DNA from: an uncultured Alphaproteobacteria bacterium
GTDB taxonomy: Bacteria > Pseudomonadota > Alphaproteobacteria > Methylaequorales > Methylaequoraceae
Length of the DNA: 64,000 nt
Direction of reading: 5' to 3'
NCBI GenBank assembly: GCA_902613995.1
Contig: CACMJG010000002.1
Span: forward strand, 169,221 to 233,220
The first letter of the stretch is position 1; the number at the start of each line of letters is the position of its first letter. Below, one piece after another: positions 18,260 through 26,912 of the stretch. A program made the position numbers and the translations under genes. The notes beneath the pieces are model-generated. The model saw only the letters and a list, made by a program, of their open reading frames with translations, was not told the DNA's origin and did not search any database.

Positions 18260-18838
18260 AAAACTTTTTCTATGAATTTTTGTTAGTCCAAATTTTTTTA
18301 TAGCACTTCTATGTTCATGTGTTCCATATCCTTTATTTCTTTCCCAACCATACATAGGATATATTTTTGAATAAAGAGTCATTAATCTGTCTCTCCAAGT
18401 TTTTGCTATGATCGATGCAGCTGCGATGCTAATAGATTTTTGATCACCGTTTTTTATAAAAGTGGTTTTTTCATTTAATGAAAAAGTTTTTAATCCATCT
18501 ATCTTGATTAAATTTTCAGTTTTTTTAAATTTATCATAAGATCTTATCATTGAAAGATTTGTAGCACGAAGAATATTCATTTCATCTATTTCGATATTAT
18601 TAGCAACTCCAATAGAGTAAGAAGAATATTCTTTAATGAACTTTGATAATATTATTCTTTTTTTATTACTCAATTTTTTTGAATCTGTTATTTGAAAAAC
18701 CAAATTATTATTTAAAATTGCTTTTTCTAAAAGAACCGAACAAGATACAACTGGTCCACAAAAAGCACCTCGACCTACTTCATCGATTCCAATCACTTGA
18801 TTTTTAATATCATCCAATAACAATTTAATTAATAACAA
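18242..18838 (-). CDS. rnhB: Ribonuclease HII
   Basis: A 198-residue enzyme that nicks DNA at embedded ribonucleotides. The motif GIDEVGRGAFCGPVV gives the Asp-Glu pair. KIDGLK and SIIAKTWRDRLM supply the rest of the site, and the GYGTHEHRSAIKKFG tail is diagnostic. The gene ends convergently within the kinase gene by 18 bases. The window therefore carries both RNase H types, which is normal for this group. Confidence 0.97.
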   Translation of the reverse strand: MLLIKLLLDDIKNQVIGIDEVGRGAFCGPVVSCSVLLEKAILNNNLVFQITDSKKLSNKKRIILSKFIKEYSSYSIGVANNIEIDEMNILRATNLSMIRSYDKFKKTENLIKIDGLKTFSLNEKTTFIKNGDQKSISIAAASIIAKTWRDRLMTLYSKIYPMYGWERNKGYGTHEHRSAIKKFGLTKIHRKSFLSNLI

Positions 18839-18903
18839 CCAAATTTTTGATTTATTGATATTTTAAATAAATTAAATTAAATTTAAATATTAATTTACAA
18901 ATT

Positions 18904-19548
18904 ATGAAAAATCATAAAATTAATACACTTAAAGAATTTGTTAATCTAGAGAATATGACTAGGATAAGTATATGCTTAATCATTTGTAACCTCCTTTTCT
19001 TTTCTAAGATAACCTTGTCTAAAAGCGTCTTAGATGTCATTTCTAATAATAAAGATCTCACTACTTTCAATTCATATTTAGAAAAAACAGGTTTAGATAG
19101 AGTTTTAAAAAAAAAACTTCCTTGGAACTGGACAATTTTCGCTCCAAGTAACAAGGCTTTTAAAAAAGCACCCAAGCTGCTAAAAGATGAAATATTAAAC
19201 GACGAATTCTTCAGTAAGAACATTCTTATGGATCACATTATGACAGGGCATAAAACAAGTCTTGACATTGACGAAAAAGTAACAACCCAAATAACAGTTA
19301 GTAACAAACCACTGCAAATATATAAGAGTCGAAATCTATTTGTCAAAGATATGGTTGTTGTTCAAGAAAATCTCATTGGTGACAATGGAGTTGTACACGT
19401 TATAGACTGCATAATGTATGTCCAGCCAAGTTCTGATGACGATAGACTAACTCAAGAGATTAAAGAGAAATATCCCATTACTTCTTGTTGCATGCACAAT
19501 GAAGCAGAAATTAATTCTTTTAAAAAAGCTACTAAAAATACTTTTTAA
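18904..19548 (+). CDS. Secreted fasciclin (FAS1) domain protein
   Basis: A 214-residue protein with one FAS1 domain at about 45–175: SVLDVISNNKDLTTFNSYLEKTGL starts it, WTIFAPSNKAFKK is the H1-like motif and GVVHVIDCIM the H2-like end. FAS1 proteins are surface or adhesion modules; function here is unknown. A hydrophobic segment (residues about 20–38) is the signal peptide. A start at Met18 (base 18955, behind AGAG) fits a signal peptide better than the first ATG. The C-terminus has a Cys-Cys pair (TSCCMHN). Confidence 0.83.
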   Translation: MKNHKINTLKEFVNLENMTRISICLIICNLLFFSKITLSKSVLDVISNNKDLTTFNSYLEKTGLDRVLKKKLPWNWTIFAPSNKAFKKAPKLLKDEILNDEFFSKNILMDHIMTGHKTSLDIDEKVTTQITVSNKPLQIYKSRNLFVKDMVVVQENLIGDNGVVHVIDCIMYVQPSSDDDRLTQEIKEKYPITSCCMHNEAEINSFKKATKNTF

Positions 19549-19575
19549 AAAAATAAACTTTCTTAAATTGCATTT

Positions 19576-20097
19576 TTATTCATCTAACCTTGGCATCAAT
19601 TCGACTAGGTTACAGGGCTTTGTAGTTGAGTCCAATTGAAATTTTATGATTTCATCCCATGCATCTTTGCATGCACTGGGTGAACCAGGTAATGCAAAGA
19701 TAAATGTTTCATTAACCAATCCAGCAATTGCTCGAGATTGAAGAGAAGAGGTGCCAATTTTTTTAAAACTTATGTATCTAAATATTTCACCAAATCCTGG
19801 TATTTCTTTAGTAATGATTTCTTTTAAAACTTCTGGGGTAGAATCTCTTCCAGTCAACCCTGTACCACCTGAAGAAATAATAACATGCGTACTTTTTTTT
19901 TTAAGAATTTTAGATATTTCTTCCTTAATAAGAGTTGGTTCGTCTTTTACAAATAATTTACTGACTAAAATATGCCCAGATTCTTTTATTCTATCTTCAA
20001 GAATTTTACCTGATTTGTCTGAGGACACTGTTCTTGTATCAGAAATGATCAATACAGTAATATTTAAACTTTTGAATGGTTGAGAATCATTATTCAT
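19576..20097 (-). CDS. moaB: Molybdenum cofactor biosynthesis protein MoaB/Mog
   Basis: A 173-residue MPT-binding protein of the MogA/MoaB fold. It has the SGGTGLTGRDSTPEVL motif and LPGSPSACKDAWDEI, both diagnostic. It adenylylates molybdopterin before molybdate insertion by MoeA. I take the ATG at 20097, which overlaps the upstream glycosylase gene by 8 bases; the longer reading adds a piece of the glycosylase frame. The rest of the visible Mo-cofactor genes are at 53.2–55.7 kb. Confidence 0.93.
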   Translation of the reverse strand: MNNDSQPFKSLNITVLIISDTRTVSSDKSGKILEDRIKESGHILVSKLFVKDEPTLIKEEISKILKKKSTHVIISSGGTGLTGRDSTPEVLKEIITKEIPGFGEIFRYISFKKIGTSSLQSRAIAGLVNETFIFALPGSPSACKDAWDEIIKFQLDSTTKPCNLVELMPRLDE

Positions 20098-20842
20098 GTT
20101 GCAAAATATTATTAGAATTAATAAATTCGTCAATCTCTAATAAATCATTCCACATAGTTTTTTTCTCAATTGGATTTCTCATTAAATATGCTGGATGAAA
20201 AATAGCTCTAGCTTCAATCTTTAAATCATTTTCTTTGTCTTCATAAAGGTGTTTTTTGCCTCGAATTTTTGTTATTCCTTCCTTTGAGTTTAACAAACTT
20301 TTTGCAGCAATACTTCCGACAAAAACTATTAGTTTTGGTTTAATTATTTTTATATGTTTTTTAGTATATGGTAGACAAACTGATATTTCTTTTTCGTTTG
20401 GTGTTCTATTACCGGGAGGACGCCAAAAAACCATGTTGGTAATGTAAATATTGTTTCTTGATAAATTTATGAATGAAAGCATTTTATCCAATAATTTACC
20501 CGCCTCTCCTACAAATGGTTTTCCATCAATGTCCTCATTGGCTCCTGGTGCTTCTCCAATAAACATAATGTTTGCATCATAATTTCCGTCATAAAGAACA
20601 AGATTTGTTGCTACATCTTTTAGATTGCAATCAAGATTTAATATAAGAGATTTTAAATTATTAATAGCTGCTAATTTTGATTCTTTTATTTTTTCAGTTT
20701 TTTTGCTTTCTTTCATTTTTTTAATGTTTTTTTTAGGATCAACCTCAAATTTAATCTTATTCCTTTGAACTGGAGAAATGCAATCTGTGATTCCTAAAAA
20801 TTTATAAAATTCAATAAAAGACTTTATGTTTTTAATATTCAT
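20090..20842 (-). CDS. Uracil-DNA glycosylase, family 4-like
   Basis: A 250-residue repair enzyme that removes uracil from DNA. The active-site motif GEAPGANEDIDGKPFVGEAGKLLDKML is clear, as are TNMVFWRPPGNRTP, the central VFVGSIAAKSLL and the late HPAYLMRNP with its histidine. The first 55 residues are basic and low complexity. I count only three cysteines (near 21, 71 and 156), fewer than the four iron-sulfur ligands of classical family 4 enzymes, so the cluster may be missing. It overlaps moaB. Confidence 0.9.
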   Translation of the reverse strand: MNIKNIKSFIEFYKFLGITDCISPVQRNKIKFEVDPKKNIKKMKESKKTEKIKESKLAAINNLKSLILNLDCNLKDVATNLVLYDGNYDANIMFIGEAPGANEDIDGKPFVGEAGKLLDKMLSFINLSRNNIYITNMVFWRPPGNRTPNEKEISVCLPYTKKHIKIIKPKLIVFVGSIAAKSLLNSKEGITKIRGKKHLYEDKENDLKIEARAIFHPAYLMRNPIEKKTMWNDLLEIDEFINSNNILQHE

Positions 20843-20897
20843 TAATATATATTTAATAACAATTATTATAATATAAATTTATAGTGGAAGAAAATAA

Positions 20898-22544
20898 ATG
20901 AATATTACAAGAGAAAAAATGAATTACGATCTTGTGATTGTAGGTGCAGGGCCTTCAGGTTTGTCTGCAGCAATAAATTTTAAAAAATTATGTAAAAAAA
21001 ATGGTAAAGACTTATCAGTGTGTGTCGTTGAAAAAGGCTCTGAAGTTGGTGCACATATCCTGTCTGGAGCTATACTTGAACCTAGAGCACTCAATGAATT
21101 AATTGAAGACTGGAAAAACGACGAAGACTGTCCCGTTAAAGTGCCAGTAAAAAAGGAATCTCTCAAGTTTCTAACCGAAACAAACTCTTATGAGATCCCT
21201 GGAATTTTTACCCCATCAGTAATGCATAACAAGGGAAATTTTATAATATCGCTTGGAAACTTCTGTAAGTGGTTGGCAAAAAAGGCTGAAGATGTAGGTG
21301 TAGAGATTTATCCAGGCTTCAGCGCATCCGAGCTATTAATAGAAAATGATAAGCTTAATGGAATTATAACTGGTGACTTAGGGATAGATAAAAATGGTGG
21401 AAGAGGCCCCAATTTTCAGCCTGGCATTGAAATTCATTCTAAATATACATTATTTGCTGAAGGATGCAGAGGACATTTAGGCAAAAGACTTATAAACCAA
21501 TTTAAGCTAAGACAAAATTCTCAACATCAAACATACGGAATTGGATTGAAGGAGTTATGGGAGGTTAAACCCGAAAATTCTAATCCTGGAGAAGTATTTC
21601 ACTCCATTGGCTGGCCTTTGGACAATGAAACATATGGTGGATCATTTTTATACCATTTAGATAAAAATTTAGTTTCATTTGGTTTTGTTATCGGATTAGA
21701 TTATAAAAACCCACACTTGTCTCCATATGAGGAATTTCAGAGATTTAAGCTACATCCTAAAATAAAACACATTTTTGAAGGTGGTAGAAGAATATCTTAT
21801 GGTGCAAGAGCATTAAATGAGGGAGGGTTTCAATCATTACCCAAACTTTCTTTTCCAGGAGGGGCTATTCTAGGTTGTGATGCTGGAACACTTAACACGC
21901 CAAAAATTAAAGGAACACATACTGCTATGAAATCAGGCATGATAGCATCAGATTTGGTTTTTAAAGAATTGGTGTCAGATAGTCAAAATAATGAGATATC
22001 AAATTTAAATAAATCATTTATGAATTCATGGGCAGGTCAAGAGCTTAAAAATGCGAGGAATGTTAGACCATCCTTCAAATACGGATTGAAGATTGGTATG
22101 ATACTCTCTGGAATAGATCAAATAATTTTCAGAGGTAAAGCTCCTTGGACTTTTAAACATGCTGAGGAAGATCACCTTGCTTTGAAAAAGAAAGATGAAG
22201 CCAAAATAATTAAATATCCCAAGCCAGATGGAAAAATTACTTTTGATAGATTAACAAATGTCTCTTTTACTTCAACTTACCACGAAGAAAATCAACCGTG
22301 TCATTTGAAATTAAATGATGAAAAACTTCCAATTTCAAACAACCTTTTACTATACGACTCACCAGAACAACGATATTGTCCTGCCGGAGTTTATGAAATA
22401 CTTTACGACAATGGTTCACCAAAATTAAACATTAATTCTCAAAACTGTATTCATTGTAAAACCTGTGATATTAAGGATCCATTACAAAATATTAATTGGA
22501 TTACTCCTGAAGGAGGGGGAGGTCCTAATTATACAAATATGTAA
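20898..22544 (+). CDS. Electron transfer flavoprotein–ubiquinone oxidoreductase
   Basis: A 548-residue membrane-bound flavoprotein that passes electrons from ETF to ubiquinone, linking fatty acid and amino acid oxidation to the respiratory chain. The FAD dinucleotide motif is VGAGPSGLSAA near the N-terminus. The C-terminal 4Fe-4S part has CPAGVYE, NCIHCKTCDIKDP and ends PEGGGGPNYTNM. Length is normal. A TATAAT box lies 25 bases before the ATG, without a convincing −35. The glycine codons near its end form a strong ribosome-site-like stretch for the next gene. Confidence 0.97.
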   Translation: MNITREKMNYDLVIVGAGPSGLSAAINFKKLCKKNGKDLSVCVVEKGSEVGAHILSGAILEPRALNELIEDWKNDEDCPVKVPVKKESLKFLTETNSYEIPGIFTPSVMHNKGNFIISLGNFCKWLAKKAEDVGVEIYPGFSASELLIENDKLNGIITGDLGIDKNGGRGPNFQPGIEIHSKYTLFAEGCRGHLGKRLINQFKLRQNSQHQTYGIGLKELWEVKPENSNPGEVFHSIGWPLDNETYGGSFLYHLDKNLVSFGFVIGLDYKNPHLSPYEEFQRFKLHPKIKHIFEGGRRISYGARALNEGGFQSLPKLSFPGGAILGCDAGTLNTPKIKGTHTAMKSGMIASDLVFKELVSDSQNNEISNLNKSFMNSWAGQELKNARNVRPSFKYGLKIGMILSGIDQIIFRGKAPWTFKHAEEDHLALKKKDEAKIIKYPKPDGKITFDRLTNVSFTSTYHEENQPCHLKLNDEKLPISNNLLLYDSPEQRYCPAGVYEILYDNGSPKLNINSQNCIHCKTCDIKDPLQNINWITPEGGGGPNYTNM

Positions 22545-24141
22545 ACTATTTTTAACTATTGTTATTTTTTTATCGATAACATTTAAAGGTTACACAAACG
22601 ATTTTGTATCTAGTAAATACGGAAGCTATTTATCCTGGGATTATGCAAAAGATAACAGAGATTTAGAAAATCTTAAAATCCTTTTAAAGCAAATTGATTT
22701 AAACAAAATAGAAGATTCTAGTCTAGAAGAGGTTTTTTTTGAATCAGTTATTTTTGACGAATGGACTAAAGCAGAGGAAATAAGCTCGATTTTATTGAAA
22801 AAAGATAGAGATAATTTTTCAGCTAATCTTTTTAAATTTTTTCTTAGTTTTTTAAATGGCCAAGATTCAGATCAATATCTTAAAAAAGTGGATTATAAAT
22901 ATCTTGATTCAAATTTCCTAAATTCAATATTAATTTGGAAAAATTATGATAAGGAAAAAATAGAGACATCAAATGAGAACAATTGTGTCCCGTTGATTTG
23001 TCTTCATTCTGCACTAACCTTAAAATTAAGAGGAGAAAACAAAAAAGCTCAAATTTTTTTTGACAAGATAGAAGAGGAGAGATTTGTATCCTACAGAATT
23101 AAAGAGTTGCTTTTACTGAATGCAATTCAAGAGGAAAAAAAATCTGCAAACACTATCTTAAATCAGATTAATTCTTACGATCTTAATATTAAAAATTTTG
23201 ACTTGAATTACTTGTTAAATAATCAAAAACTTCTGAATCCAGTAGGAAATAAGCAAGATGGAATGGCAGAAGTTTTGTATAATATTTCTAGTTGGTTTTT
23301 TTCGAAAGATCTTTATAAATACTCGACCTTTTTTGGAAAAATCTCATTAAAGTTGAGACCAGATTTTAATGCAATGAAACTCTTACTTTTAGGAAACTTT
23401 GAAAAACTTGGTTATAAGAATCTCGGGATAAATTATGCAAAAAATCTAAATACCGATAATCTCTATTATTATAAGTTTTTGAGAATGAAACTCTCTTTAT
23501 TTGAAGATTCAAATAAAGACAAGGAGTTTATACTAGATTTGAAAAAATTCACCCAAACATATCCTAATAAAATTGAAATGAAAATTTTATTAGCCAATAA
23601 GTACCGAAAACTCGAACAATATGAAAAAGCTATTAAGATTTATTCTGAGATCATAAACAATAAATCATTATCAGAAAATTGGAATATTTTTTATTCTAGA
23701 GGTATTTCTTATGAAAGAATGAATGACTGGAATAAAGCTGAAAAGGATTTAAAAGAAGCTATGAGACTTAATCCTGATGATCCATATATACTTAATTATC
23801 TTGCTTACAGTTGGTTAGATAGAAATAAAAACGTAGAAAAAGCTCTTTCATTGCTAAAGAAAGCCGTTGAGATTGAACCTGATGATGCGTATATCATAGA
23901 TTCTTTGGGGTGGGCATTTTTCTTATCAGATCAAACCGACAAGTCGATATTTTTTCTAGAAAAAGCAGTTTCAATTCTTCCTGATGATGCAACTCTAAAT
24001 GATCATTTGGGAGATGCTTACTGGAAGGCAGGAAGACAGAGTGAAGCAAAATCACAATGGAAAAGAGTATTGATTTTAGACCCTCAATTTAAGAAGAGAA
24101 ATGTAATTAATTCTAAGATTCAAAATGGACTCAAAAGGTGA
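22465..24141 (+). CDS. Secreted tetratricopeptide (TPR) repeat protein
   Basis: A TPR protein of up to 558 residues, with a hydrophobic signal segment and helical repeats, clearest at about 380–545 (for example YSRGISYERMNDWNKAEKDL and the following units). It likely mediates protein contacts in the periplasm; no catalytic motif is seen. The start is uncertain: the only ATG lies 80 bases inside the previous gene. An ATT at 22528, 5 bases behind GGAGGGGGAGG, would give a clean signal peptide. It overlaps ispE by 4 bases. Confidence 0.82.
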   Translation: MILRIHYKILIGLLLKEGEVLIIQICKLFLTIVIFLSITFKGYTNDFVSSKYGSYLSWDYAKDNRDLENLKILLKQIDLNKIEDSSLEEVFFESVIFDEWTKAEEISSILLKKDRDNFSANLFKFFLSFLNGQDSDQYLKKVDYKYLDSNFLNSILIWKNYDKEKIETSNENNCVPLICLHSALTLKLRGENKKAQIFFDKIEEERFVSYRIKELLLLNAIQEEKKSANTILNQINSYDLNIKNFDLNYLLNNQKLLNPVGNKQDGMAEVLYNISSWFFSKDLYKYSTFFGKISLKLRPDFNAMKLLLLGNFEKLGYKNLGINYAKNLNTDNLYYYKFLRMKLSLFEDSNKDKEFILDLKKFTQTYPNKIEMKILLANKYRKLEQYEKAIKIYSEIINNKSLSENWNIFYSRGISYERMNDWNKAEKDLKEAMRLNPDDPYILNYLAYSWLDRNKNVEKALSLLKKAVEIEPDDAYIIDSLGWAFFLSDQTDKSIFFLEKAVSILPDDATLNDHLGDAYWKAGRQSEAKSQWKRVLILDPQFKKRNVINSKIQNGLKR

Positions 24142-25022
24142 CTTTTACGATAACAAAATTATCACCTGCAAAGTTAAATTTATTCCTTGAAGTCAAAAAT
24201 AAAAGAAATGATGGATATCATGATATTCAGAGTCTAATGACATTTTGTGATTTTGGAGATATGCTTTGTGTAAGTAAATCTAATGATTTTAGAATTAAGC
24301 TTGATGGTCCATTTTCAAGTTATTTAATTAATAAAGAAAATTTAATTCATAGAACAGTTAAAAAATTGGAAGACTTATTTGAGAGAAACTTTAATGTTGA
24401 AGTAGTTTTAAAAAAAAATTTACCAATTGCTTCTGGAATGGCAGGCGGATCATCAAACGCGGCTACGTTTATCGCTTGTGTAAAAGAAATCTTTAAACTT
24501 GAAGAGGTGGCTGGTTTTAATGAATTATTATTATCCTTAGGAGCTGATGTTCCATTTTGTTATAATGGCAAAACAGCATTAGTTACAGGAATCGGAGAAA
24601 ACATTAAATTTACTGAAAATTTGAGAGAATATTTTGTACTTTTAGTCAATCCAAAAATTGCAGTATCAACAAAAGAAATCTTTAACAATTTTCATTTTAA
24701 AGATATCTCTCATAAAGAGGATAAAATAATCTTGTCAAATTTAATTAAACTAGAATTTTTTAAAGAAAGATCTAATCACCTGGAAAATTATGCAATAAAA
24801 CAATTTAAAATAATTGGAGAAATTTTATCATTTTTATCAAAGATTAAAGGAAGTGTCTTAAGTAGAATGACAGGTTCCGGTGCAACATGTTTTGCATTAT
24901 TTGATTGTGTTGAAGACTTAGAAGAAGCTGAATATCTTACTACCAAAAGATTTAAGGATTGCTGGATAAAAAGTACGAAATTGAAAAATAATATTAAGGA
25001 TAAAACTTGTATAAAATATTAA
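24138..25022 (+). CDS. ispE: 4-diphosphocytidyl-2-C-methyl-D-erythritol kinase
   Basis: A 294-residue GHMP kinase of the non-mevalonate isoprenoid path. LSPAKLNLFLEV is the N-terminal signature, and LPIASGMAGGSSNAA is the ATP-binding loop. LSLGADVPFC and the late SRMTGSGATCFALF complete the motifs. The start codon is GTG inside the stop of the TPR gene (GTGA). A tRNA begins 26 bases after its stop. Confidence 0.97.
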   Translation: MTFTITKLSPAKLNLFLEVKNKRNDGYHDIQSLMTFCDFGDMLCVSKSNDFRIKLDGPFSSYLINKENLIHRTVKKLEDLFERNFNVEVVLKKNLPIASGMAGGSSNAATFIACVKEIFKLEEVAGFNELLLSLGADVPFCYNGKTALVTGIGENIKFTENLREYFVLLVNPKIAVSTKEIFNNFHFKDISHKEDKIILSNLIKLEFFKERSNHLENYAIKQFKIIGEILSFLSKIKGSVLSRMTGSGATCFALFDCVEDLEEAEYLTTKRFKDCWIKSTKLKNNIKDKTCIKY

Positions 25023-25047
25023 AAATGATTATGTTTAAAAAACTTAA

Positions 25048-25122
25048 TGGGGTGTGGCCAAGTGGTAAGGCACCGCTTTTTGGTAGCGGCATTCGTAGGT
25101 TCGAATCCTACCACCCCAGCCA
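25048..25122 (+). tRNA. trnQ: tRNA-Gln (anticodon TTG)
   Basis: A 75-base cloverleaf. The acceptor arm TGGGGTG (25048–25054) pairs with CACCCCA (25112–25118). The anticodon stem CCGCT/AGCGG holds the loop TTTTGGT, giving anticodon TTG for CAA codons. The T arm is GTAGG–TTCGAAT–CCTAC. The discriminator G and a genome-encoded CCA (25120–25122) are present. It sits between ispE and the ABC-F gene, only 8 bases before the next ATG, so it may be cut from a longer transcript. Confidence 0.97.
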
Positions 25123-25130
25123 ATAAAGAA

Positions 25131-26912
25131 ATGAATAAAGAAGTTTTCTTCTCCTTGAATAATGCAAGCTTTTCAATCGGAAAATTAAAATTACTAAGAG
25201 ATATTTCCATATCAGTTCACAAAAACGACAAAATAGCACTGGTTGGCAAAAATGGCGTTGGCAAGTCAACTCTTCTCAGGATAATAAACGGAACACTATC
25301 TTTAGATAGCGGAGATTTTTGGTTAGGTCCCTCAATCAGTGTTGGGACATTAAACCAAAAAAATTACCAAACAAGTCCATTAAGTGTTTTAGAATTCTTA
25401 AAATCACAAAATTTAGAAGATAATGAAATTACAGAATCTAGGGTTGAAAAGATTACAAATGAAATAAAACTCAATAAATTCAAAATTATAGACGAATTGT
25501 CGGGAGGAGAAAAAAGAAAATTAGCACTCTCTAAACTACTACTTTTGAAACCCGATTTACTCTTACTTGATGAGCCAACAAATCATTTAGACATTGAGTC
25601 AATTAAATGGCTAGAAAATTTTTTGAACAATGAATTTAAAGGTTCATTTCTAGTGATAAGCCATAATAGAGACTTTTTAAAAAATGTGACTAATAAAGTC
25701 TTTTGGATGGATAGGGGAATAATAAAGACATCCTCAAAGGGTTTTTTTAATTTTGATATTTGGAAAGACACTTTAATTGAGCAGGAAAAACGTGAATTAA
25801 AAAATCGTAAAAAATATTTGGATGACGAAATTGCTTGGTTAAATCGAGGTGTAAAAGCTAGAAGAAAAAGGAACATCAAAAGAAAAGATAATATTTACAG
25901 TATGAAAAGTTCTTATGATGAAGAAAAAAAAGAATTTATGAAGTCAATTTCGAAGATAAAAATATCGAATGATGCAAGTGAATTGGAAGACGGACCTAAT
26001 GTTTTGATCAATTTTGTAAATGTAAATAAAAGTTTTAAAAAAAAAGATGGTTTAATAAATATTTTGAATGATTTTAGTTTTAAGTTAATGCGAGGTGAAA
26101 AAATAGGAATTATTGGACGTAATGGAATTGGAAAATCTACTTTTTTAAATTTAGCCTCACACAAAATAAAACCTGACTCGGGAAATATAAAAATCAGGAA
26201 GAAAGTGAACTTTAGTTTCTTTGATCAAACTGGAGAACAATTTGAGGATAAAAAAACGATAAAAAAGAATTTGATACCGAGTGGAGGCGATTACATCGAT
26301 GTAGGGAATAAGAAGATGCATATTTGTGGATATTTGAAGAATTTTCTTTTTGAACCAAAGGACGTAGACAGAAATTTAGTTAGTTTATCTGGTGGAGAGA
26401 GGAATCGTCTTCTGCTTGCTAAAATATTAGCTAAACCTAATGAAATTTTAATTTTAGACGAACCAACCAATGATCTTGATATCGAAACAATTGACTTGCT
26501 TATTGACTTTTTAGATATGCACAAAGGTTCGTCATTAATAAGTTCTCATGACATTGATTTTTTAGAAAAAACTTGTCACAGATTTTTCTTTTTCGATGGT
26601 TCTGGAATGATAAAGCCTTCGAATAAACCGGAAATATGTAATGTTAAGATTGTTGATGAAAGTATAAAAAAAGATAAAAAAGAGAAACCAATCAGTTCTG
26701 AAAAACTTATTAATAAAATTCTTAAAAAAATTCAAAATAAAGAAAATCAGATAACTAATTTAACAAGTAAATTAGAAAAAACTAATTTTTCATCGAAACA
26801 AGAAAGTAATTATAATTATTTGGTAAATGAATTAAAAAAAGCACAGTTTGAATTAAATTCTCTTGAAAAAGAGTGGATTGATATTGAAGAAAGCGTGATA
26901 AGTGATGATTAA
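25131..26912 (+). CDS. ABC-F family ATPase (Uup/EttA-like)
   Basis: A 593-residue soluble protein with two ABC domains and no membrane part. Domain one has Walker A GKNGVGKS (39–46), signature LSGGEKRK and Walker B LLLLDEPTNHLD. Domain two has GRNGIGKS, LSGGERNR and LILDEPTNDLD. A charged linker and a C-terminal coiled coil (about 525–590) resemble Uup. ABC-F proteins act on ribosomes or DNA. The true start is the ATG 8 bases after the tRNA; a longer reading only translates the tRNA. Confidence 0.93.
   Translation: MNKEVFFSLNNASFSIGKLKLLRDISISVHKNDKIALVGKNGVGKSTLLRIINGTLSLDSGDFWLGPSISVGTLNQKNYQTSPLSVLEFLKSQNLEDNEITESRVEKITNEIKLNKFKIIDELSGGEKRKLALSKLLLLKPDLLLLDEPTNHLDIESIKWLENFLNNEFKGSFLVISHNRDFLKNVTNKVFWMDRGIIKTSSKGFFNFDIWKDTLIEQEKRELKNRKKYLDDEIAWLNRGVKARRKRNIKRKDNIYSMKSSYDEEKKEFMKSISKIKISNDASELEDGPNVLINFVNVNKSFKKKDGLINILNDFSFKLMRGEKIGIIGRNGIGKSTFLNLASHKIKPDSGNIKIRKKVNFSFFDQTGEQFEDKKTIKKNLIPSGGDYIDVGNKKMHICGYLKNFLFEPKDVDRNLVSLSGGERNRLLLAKILAKPNEILILDEPTNDLDIETIDLLIDFLDMHKGSSLISSHDIDFLEKTCHRFFFFDGSGMIKPSNKPEICNVKIVDESIKKDKKEKPISSEKLINKILKKIQNKENQITNLTSKLEKTNFSSKQESNYNYLVNELKKAQFELNSLEKEWIDIEESVISDD

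Noticed and set aside
20867..20872. TATAAT before the ETF-QO gene as a promoter
   Set aside because: No −35 at a suitable distance; TATAAT is frequent by chance in such AT-rich gaps. The same holds for TATAAT at 61098–61103 before aspC.
25047..25130. Longer start of the ABC-F gene reading through the tRNA
   Set aside because: The first 28 residues are just translated tRNA; family members begin near the ATG at 25131.
25019..25210. 63-residue minus-strand ORF with GVVGFEPTNAATKK
   Set aside because: It is the antisense translation of the tRNA-Gln gene and the ABC-F start. This peptide pattern is a well-known false ORF produced by tRNA genes.
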